The position numbers were made by a program, and so were the translations under genes. This document shows, piece by piece, positions 56,742 to 64,000 of a DNA stretch of 64,000 bases. This DNA comes from Pontibacillus sp. HMF3514. GTDB lineage: Bacteria; Bacillota; Bacilli; Bacillales; BH030062. Each line of letters opens with the position of its first letter. Position 1 is the first letter of the stretch. Location: NCBI RefSeq assembly GCF_009858175.1, contig NZ_CP047393.1:2666001-2730000 (forward strand), written 5' to 3'. Under the pieces are notes generated by a model, which saw nothing but the letters and a program-made list of their open reading frames with translations, was not told where the DNA came from and did not search any database.

Positions 56742-57811
56742 CGCTCTCGTTGTAATGGTTTGATATGATGAATCAATACACGAGCAATCGTTAATACCGG
56801 AACAGCAATTATCATACCAATCACCCCTGCAATTTCTCCCCCCAATAGTAATGCAAAAATAATTAAAATCGGATGGATATGCAGGCTCTTACCAACGATG
56901 AAAGGTGATAATAGATTACTTTCGATCAGCTGTACCACAAATACTGTTATAATCACAAATAGCACCATTTTGGTCGACATGGTAAAAGCTAATATCACAG
57001 CAGGCACTGCTCCAATGATCGGACCAAAATAAGGAATAATATTTGTAACTCCCATGATTCCACCTAAAAGCAATGGATATTTCATACCGATTACCCAAAG
57101 GAGAAGCATCGAAATCACACCAACAAAGAGGCAGACAAGTAACTGCCCACGTATGTATCCACCTAAACTTTCATCTATTTCAGTTAAGACCTCTTTTCCT
57201 TCCTTTCGATACTTAGAAGGCGTAAGATTCCAGAGAACATTTTTCATAACAGGGAAATCTTTTAACATATAGAAAACGAGTACAGGGATTACTGCAACAA
57301 TAATAAAAATATCAAATAATCCTGTAAGTCTTGTACCAAGAGAAGTTATAAAATCTTCCCCTAACTTTTCCACGTTTTCTAGAATGTGATCCATGCGATC
57401 ATGTACACGCTCAGGCAAGAAGGATGTGCGTTCATATAAACTATATATCCACTCTCGATACGTATCCACAAAACCTGGCAAGTTTTCACTGAAGTCTTTG
57501 AGTTGGCTTAAGAAGACTGGGTAAGCACGATACAGCCCATAACCTACTCCTCCAAAAAATAAAATATAAATAATTAAGATAGCTGCCCATCGTGGAACAT
57601 GTTTCTCATGTAACGCTTCAACAACTGGGTGTAATAGGTACGCTATAAATAGTGCTATGACAAACGGGATCATTAATTGAAATAAGATTCGAAGAAATGA
57701 GCGATAAAACGGAAATAACTTCATGAGTAAAAATATAATCAATAATACCAGGAGAACAAGGACACCCCGATATATCCAACGCTTCGTTGTCTCTAGGTTG
57801 TTCAAAATCAC
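56738..57811 (-). CDS. yrrI: AI-2E family transporter (PF01594-type membrane protein)
   Basis: 357 aa with about 8 membrane helices in the typical arrangement: two at the N-terminus, a soluble section (DFSENLPGFVDTYREWI and a coiled stretch), then the C-terminal bundle containing GVTNIIPYFGPIIGAVPAVI and VGKSLHIHPILIIFALLLGG. Members export autoinducer-like compounds or act as Na+/H+ antiporters; the substrate here is unknown. Position before alaS matches B. subtilis YrrI. Its 3' end overlaps the alaS promoter. Confidence 0.88.
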   Translation of the reverse strand: MILNNLETTKRWIYRGVLVLLVLLIIFLLMKLFPFYRSFLRILFQLMIPFVIALFIAYLLHPVVEALHEKHVPRWAAILIIYILFFGGVGYGLYRAYPVFLSQLKDFSENLPGFVDTYREWIYSLYERTSFLPERVHDRMDHILENVEKLGEDFITSLGTRLTGLFDIFIIVAVIPVLVFYMLKDFPVMKNVLWNLTPSKYRKEGKEVLTEIDESLGGYIRGQLLVCLFVGVISMLLLWVIGMKYPLLLGGIMGVTNIIPYFGPIIGAVPAVILAFTMSTKMVLFVIITVFVVQLIESNLLSPFIVGKSLHIHPILIIFALLLGGEIAGVIGMIIAVPVLTIARVLIHHIKPLQRER

Positions 57812-57918
57812 TCCGCCCTCTTCTGGTGGATTTTGTTTTTATTTTGAACAGAATCGCTTTATTTATGTGAAAGAGGTGTTAAATCTTATTGTGGAGAGGA
57901 AGCTACTTGTTCAATTAA

Positions 57919-58534
57919 CCCCCCTTATCTGGAAGACTTGGTTTCGAGATAAAGTAAAAGAAGTCCGTTGCTTTCGCGAGAGTAAGGGGTTCATTGAAAC
58001 GGCGATACTCCTGTGGAAGACCGTCCGAGCCTCCTCACTCACTTCGTTCCCTGCGGGGTCTCGGCCGCCCTTTCTACCACTGGAGTTCGCCGTTTCCTTC
58101 ACCCCTTGCTTGTATGGAGGTTAACGGACCCTAGTTGTGTGAGCTCTAACCCTTACGGACATCTGTTCCTTTATTTTTAACCTTAAAGGTATTTCGAGGT
58201 TCGTTAAGGACATATGGTAGCTTATTTGTGACAGATTGCTCTTTATTAAGGTGATTTACAGCAATTAGCGGAATGAATGTCCGTAAGCATTACCTCCTCA
58301 TATCGCTGCGGTTCCGTTAATCACCATTCGGCTAAGGTGGGCTTGGGAACGAATTGACTCCTCCGGAAAAACGGGCGAGCGAGACCCCGCAAGAAGCGTA
58401 GCGGATGAGGAGGCTCGATCGTTCGTCCGGGGAAAGCAACCCGTTCCCAAGCCCACCGCACTCCACAATAGCAACGGAACCTCCTCTCTCACTAAAACAG
58501 TTATTCAAGATAACTGCCATATAACGGAATAAAA
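57919..58534 (+). repeat. Composite intergenic repeat, copy C
   Basis: About 615 bp without a gene between the AI-2E transporter gene and yrzQ. Same order of parts as copy B: left palindrome, a hairpin with GAAACGGCGATACTCC against GGAGTTCGCCGTTTCC (about 57997-58100), TCCGTTA-type spacer, a hairpin with GGTGGGCTTGGGAACG against CGTTCCCAAGCCCACC (about 58337-58459), and the right palindrome ending in ATAACTGCCATATAACGG. Confidence 0.85.
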
Positions 58535-58540
58535 TGAAAA

Positions 58541-58580
58541 ACAAAAAACGCATGCAGTTCAGTAATCTGAACCACATGCG
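58541..58580 (-). terminator. Terminator after yrzQ
   Basis: CGCATGCAGTTCAG and CTGAACCACATGCG pair (two mismatches, 4-base loop), followed on the minus strand by TTTTTTGTTTTT. Confidence 0.85.
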
Positions 58581-58596
58581 CATATACAACCATTAC

Positions 58597-58752
58597 TTAA
58601 CGAAAAGCTTTGTTTACTCTCTTACGGATTCGTTTCATCGATTTTTGAGAAAACAAATCGGAGAATCCTCTACGTCCTCTTCTTCTTCTACCTCTTGAAA
58701 GGAATGCAGCTCCTGCTCCAATTGCTGCAAGAGATGTTAGTGTACGATTCAT
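58597..58752 (-). CDS. yrzQ: DUF3918 family small protein YrzQ
   Basis: 51 aa from ATG 58752. MNRTLTSLAAIGAGAAFLSRG gives a short hydrophobic helix, then an Arg-rich stretch (GRRRRGRRG) and MKRIRKRVNKAF, the conserved C-terminal signature of DUF3918. The B. subtilis counterpart occupies the same place between yrrI and recD2. The Arg run is longer than in the family pattern I recall. Function unknown. Confidence 0.8.
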   Translation of the reverse strand: MNRTLTSLAAIGAGAAFLSRGRRRRGRRGFSDLFSQKSMKRIRKRVNKAFR

Positions 58753-58776
58753 CCGCTTCACCACCCATAAATGGAT

Positions 58777-58965
58777 TTACCATTGGGCTGTTTGCTCATG
58801 TTCTCCAAACAGATCATCCAGAGAGCTCAGGGAACCATCCTCTTCCACCTGGTGTACATGTACCTTCCCCTCTGTAACAGAGAGTTCAATGAAACATGTC
58901 CAGCAATAATATTGGTTGTTTCCAATCTTTCCAATATCTTTTCTTTTACAATTTGGGCAATGCAT
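58777..58965 (-). CDS. yrzR: Small zinc-ribbon protein (YrzR-like)
   Basis: 62 aa. MHCPNCKRKDIGKIGNNQYYCWTCF has two CxxC knuckles of a zinc ribbon; the rest is an acidic tail. AAGGAGTGTCAGATGT precedes ATG 58965. It lies 24 bp upstream of yrzQ and likely shares its transcript. Name by position and pattern; function unknown. Confidence 0.72.
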   Translation of the reverse strand: MHCPNCKRKDIGKIGNNQYYCWTCFIELSVTEGKVHVHQVEEDGSLSSLDDLFGEHEQTAQW

Positions 58966-59112
58966 ACATCTGACACTCCTTATCGGTTTATTTCCGATCG
59001 CTTTTGAATGTCATTATTGCCAAATTTTTGCTAGTTCATACACCTTGAGTGAAAGGATGGCACCCAATGGTAGGTTCACATGTACGATGTGAACACCATT
59101 AGTATGTGTCCA

Positions 59113-61443
59113 TTACATAAAGTCATAAGGGGAAAGTTCTTCCTCATCATCCTGTTCATCATCTTCAGGTCGATCCAGTAGTTCCTGCAATCTTTCTTGG
59201 AGAGTTGTGTAGCGCTGGTTTGTATCCACCGTATTCACACCACGTATAAATGCCTCTTCATCACCACAAATGATTAACGACTGCTTACTTCTTGTAACAG
59301 CAGTGTACAATAAGTTTCGACGAAGCATACGAGAAAACCCACGAACTACAGGTAAAATCACAATCTGGAATTCACTACCTTGAGATTTGTGGATCGACGT
59401 GCAGTATGCATGGGTGATTTGGGTTAAATCTTTTTTTAGATATTCAACCTCTTTCCCTTCAAATGAAACGGTCAGCTTTTCCTTCTGCTCCTGTGTTTCA
59501 TCTTCTTTGTAAATGGCTACAATTTCACCGATATCTCCATTATAAACCCCAGATTCAGGCTGATTTATGAGCTGAATCACTTTATCCCCAGTTCGATAGG
59601 TTAAATCCTTTAACTGAATTTCTCTTTTTTGTCTCGAAGGTGGGTTCGCCAATTGCTGAATATCATGATTTAGCGAATGGATCCCAATCTTGGAACGATA
59701 CATAGGAGCTAAAATTTGAATATCTTTAAGGTTATGCCCTTTCTCCATTGCTTTAGCGTACACTTTTTCAATCACGGGCAAAACTTGTGGTTCTGGACAT
59801 GAAATGAAATTAAAGTCATTCGCCTTCGTTAAGGATTGACGATCACAAGTCCCTCGTTTCATATCATGGGCTAGTTGAATAATCTTAGAGCCTTCTTTTT
59901 GGCGATACACTTCCTGTAACTGAACTGCAGGTATCTTCTCTGAAGAGATTAAATCCGATAAGACTTGACCTGGACCTACAGAAGGAAGCTGATCATCGTC
60001 CCCTACTAAGAGCACTTGCATGCCTTCAGGGATAGCTCGAAACAATTGATTAGCAAGCCATATATCTACCATTGAAAACTCATCAATAATAAGTATTTTT
60101 CCCGTCAGAGGATTGTTGTGGTCTCGTTCAAAGGCTTCACCACCAGTCCAACCTAAAAGCCTATGAATGGTTACCGCAGGGATACCAGTAGATTCATTCA
60201 TGCGTTTTGCTGCCCGACCTGTTGGAGCTGTAAGTAAGAAAGGGTAGGGCTCATCTTGATCATAATCTGCAGGCTTTAACGACTTTCGATTCATTTTAGC
60301 GTAGGCGGTAATAATCCCTTTAATAACGGTAGTTTTCCCAGTACCAGGACCACCTGTCAAAATCATAATATTTGAATTGAGCGCTTTTTCTATAGCTTCA
60401 AATTGCTCTTTACCATAACTAAGATCTTCTTCGTCTTCAATCTCACCTACAATTTTCATCAGTTCTGCTTGGGTATATTCTTCCTCTACTTCATTTAACA
60501 TCACTCGATGAAGCTGTTGAACAAAGCCTGATTCTGCATAGTATAAAGATGGCAAGTAAATATTGCCGTTCTCCAATATGACTTTCTCTTCATCAGCCAG
60601 CTGTTTCATTTCTCGGGAAATAATATCATTGGATATCATACCCTCTTCATCATTTAAAACTGCTAATACTTCTTCTGCAAACCGTTCAGAAGGCGCATAA
60701 ACATGACCTTGTTGGACCCACTGATTTATGGCATAAAGACAAGCAGCCTGAATACGAGTGGGATGGTCCATGCTTATTTGGTGTTTAGATGCGATTTCAT
60801 CTGCCCTTTTAAACCCAAATCCATCGATATCAAAAACAAACTGATAAGGATTGTCCTGAAGAACCTCTAATGCTTTATCTTGATAAGCCTCATATATCTT
60901 TTGTGCCATTTGCAACCCAAACCCATACTCCGATAACGCAATAACAACATGTTCAAACCCTTGATGTTTGCGTAGGTCTGCTACAAGTTGATCCGCTTTA
61001 TCACGTTTTAAGTATGGAACATCATCGAGAACAGAAGGATTTTGTAATATATGTTGGATAGCACGGTCGCCTAGCGTTGCAACAATCCGCTCAGCTGTTG
61101 TTTTTCCAATTCCATAAAATAAGTCACTAGATAAGTATAGGACAATCCCCTCTTTAGATGTCGGGATATCCTTTTGATAATGATTAACCTGGTATTGCTC
61201 ACCAAATTTAGGGTGATCCTTTAAATCTCCATAAAAAATGTACATTTCCCCTTTATCTAAAGGAGAAAAATGACCTTTTACCACGACTTCACTATCTTCA
61301 ATCGACTCATTCGTTTCCTCGATACGAATAAGTGCAATGGAAAAGTGCTCTTCATCATTATGGTAAATCATACGAACGGATTCACCTTTGATAAAGCCAC
61401 GTTCTGTATCCAATTGTCCTTCTAATTGCTCTTCCATTGCCAT
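59113..61443 (-). CDS. recD2: ATP-dependent RecD2-like DNA helicase (YrrC)
   Basis: 776 aa. RecD2 is a 5'-3' SF1B helicase that works without RecBC and affects mismatch repair and fork progress. N-terminal OB-like region (to about 100), helix-hairpin-helix region (FYGIGKTTAERIV, YLKRDKADQLV), then Walker A ILTGGPGTGKTTVIKG, Walker B ILIIDEFSMVD, GDDDQLPSVGPG and the C-terminal SH3-containing motor ending with THAYCTSIHKSQGSEFQIV and LLYTAVTRSKQ. ATG 61443 follows GGGAGTTACGGATC. Confidence 0.96.
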   Translation of the reverse strand: MAMEEQLEGQLDTERGFIKGESVRMIYHNDEEHFSIALIRIEETNESIEDSEVVVKGHFSPLDKGEMYIFYGDLKDHPKFGEQYQVNHYQKDIPTSKEGIVLYLSSDLFYGIGKTTAERIVATLGDRAIQHILQNPSVLDDVPYLKRDKADQLVADLRKHQGFEHVVIALSEYGFGLQMAQKIYEAYQDKALEVLQDNPYQFVFDIDGFGFKRADEIASKHQISMDHPTRIQAACLYAINQWVQQGHVYAPSERFAEEVLAVLNDEEGMISNDIISREMKQLADEEKVILENGNIYLPSLYYAESGFVQQLHRVMLNEVEEEYTQAELMKIVGEIEDEEDLSYGKEQFEAIEKALNSNIMILTGGPGTGKTTVIKGIITAYAKMNRKSLKPADYDQDEPYPFLLTAPTGRAAKRMNESTGIPAVTIHRLLGWTGGEAFERDHNNPLTGKILIIDEFSMVDIWLANQLFRAIPEGMQVLLVGDDDQLPSVGPGQVLSDLISSEKIPAVQLQEVYRQKEGSKIIQLAHDMKRGTCDRQSLTKANDFNFISCPEPQVLPVIEKVYAKAMEKGHNLKDIQILAPMYRSKIGIHSLNHDIQQLANPPSRQKREIQLKDLTYRTGDKVIQLINQPESGVYNGDIGEIVAIYKEDETQEQKEKLTVSFEGKEVEYLKKDLTQITHAYCTSIHKSQGSEFQIVILPVVRGFSRMLRRNLLYTAVTRSKQSLIICGDEEAFIRGVNTVDTNQRYTTLQERLQELLDRPEDDEQDDEEELSPYDFM

Positions 61444-61495
61444 GATCCGTAACTCCCTTTATATCTTTGTTCAAAATCAACTAACCTGGAACAAA

Positions 61496-62173
61496 TTACT
61501 CATTCTCTTTATTAGAATTCAACATTTCTTCTACTTGTCCTTTTGCATGCATGGCTAACATGTGATCAGACTGAATTTCAATTGCTTTATCAAAATGCTC
61601 TAATGCCTTATAAGGCTCCTCTTTAAAGAGGTGAGAAACCCCTAAGTTGTAATGAGCATCACTATGCTGGTCATTTAATTCTAGCACATGATGGAAAGTT
61701 TGCGTTGCCTCATCCAATAAACCAACTTGAGCTAGGCAAAGACCGTACTGGAAGTGAACATCTGCATCTTCTGGAGATAATTCAGCTGCACGTTGTAAGT
61801 AAGGCATAGCTAATTTAAATTGCTCTTGATATAAAAAGCTCAACCCAAGCATGTAGTAAGCATCACTTTCTTCTAACCCTTGCTTAATGGCTTGTTGAAA
61901 AGGTTCTTGAGCTTGTTCATATTTTTGCTGCTCATAATAAACATTACCTAGACCGTAATGAGCTGTAGCTGTTTCTGGATCTTTTTCAATCGCTTTTTGA
62001 AAGAAGCGCTCTGCACGTTCTAAGTCGTTCATGTGTAAAAGTAAATTACCAAAATTCACGTACCCCAAAGGATCTTCTGGATTTTCTTCAATAGCTTGTG
62101 TAAAAGATTGTGCCGCTTCTTCATATTTTTGTTCTTGCATGTATTGAATTCCTTGATTTAATGCGTCCATCAT
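61496..62173 (-). CDS. yrrB: TPR-repeat protein (YrrB-like)
   Basis: About 225 aa, made almost wholly of tetratricopeptide repeats, about six: for example YEEAAQSFTQAIEENPEDPL, AERFFQKAIEKDPETATAHY and KALEHFDKAIEIQSDHMLAM. It probably serves as a protein-protein scaffold in the cytoplasm. ATG 62173 is 5 bases from AGGAGG (ATG 62170 is 8 bases away); the GTG nine codons upstream has no site. Conserved between mnmA and recD2. Confidence 0.92.
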   Translation of the reverse strand: MMDALNQGIQYMQEQKYEEAAQSFTQAIEENPEDPLGYVNFGNLLLHMNDLERAERFFQKAIEKDPETATAHYGLGNVYYEQQKYEQAQEPFQQAIKQGLEESDAYYMLGLSFLYQEQFKLAMPYLQRAAELSPEDADVHFQYGLCLAQVGLLDEATQTFHHVLELNDQHSDAHYNLGVSHLFKEEPYKALEHFDKAIEIQSDHMLAMHAKGQVEEMLNSNKENE

Positions 62174-62248
62174 CGATTCCTCCTCGTAACTATTGTCCAC
62201 GATTTATTGTAAATTGAAAGAATCCCCAACTCAATGGAGTTAGGGATC

Positions 62249-64000
<1,752 letters not shown>

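Overview
The window is a low-GC, endospore-forming Bacillaceae chromosome segment. From about 12 kb rightwards the gene content and order closely follow the dnaK-comE-yqe and yrr regions of Bacillus subtilis, including spoIIP, gpr, sda, sigK, mltG, alaS and recD2. A Mrp Na+/H+ antiporter operon and the acidic look of several proteins suggest a salt- or alkali-tolerant genus such as Pontibacillus or Halobacillus. The genus is a guess; the family is well supported.

Layout. (1) 1-11954 is an accessory carbohydrate cluster. A leftward run of seven genes encodes a DegT-type aminotransferase (cut by the window edge), a two-domain alpha/beta-hydrolase, four different Gfo/Idh/MocA dehydrogenases and a CapA-like protein. 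A divergent rightward trio encodes a SIS-domain sugar protein, a short neutral-ceramidase-like protein and a CBM9-like protein. I do not recognise the cluster as a known pathway. Its enzyme set (oxidise, transaminate, remove acyl groups) points to metabolism of an unusual amino sugar or inositol derivative. (2) 11958-36709 is core genome on the minus strand: hrcA-grpE-dnaK-dnaJ-prmA under a CIRCE operator, hemW, lepA, yqxA-spoIIP-gpr, holA, comEC-comEB-comEA, and yqeG-yqeH-aroE-yhbY-nadD-yqeK-rsfS-yqeM. rpsT, yqzM and comER lie on the plus strand. (3) 36710-37360 holds sda, with a cluster of DnaA boxes upstream and a small hairpin between its Shine-Dalgarno sequence and start codon. (4) 37450-42897 is a Mrp operon with genes A, C, D, E, F and G; mrpB is missing. 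(5) 43.6-64 kb holds an uninterrupted sigK, then a long leftward series: yrhC, mtnN, yrrS, pbpI, greA, udk, yrrM, mltG, yrzB, ruvX, ireB-family gene, T-box-regulated alaS, an AI-2E-type transporter, two tiny genes, recD2, a TPR gene, mnmA and the start-truncated cysteine desulfurase.

Repeats. Four intergenic copies of a 550-670 bp composite element lie at about 24.8, 42.9, 48.4 and 57.9 kb. Three carry two long hairpins each. In the fourth the interior is replaced by 18 tandem copies of a 21-bp unit while the ends are kept. The ends are small imperfect palindromes, which suggests a non-autonomous mobile element. No tRNA, rRNA, CRISPR array, prophage or transposase gene was seen.
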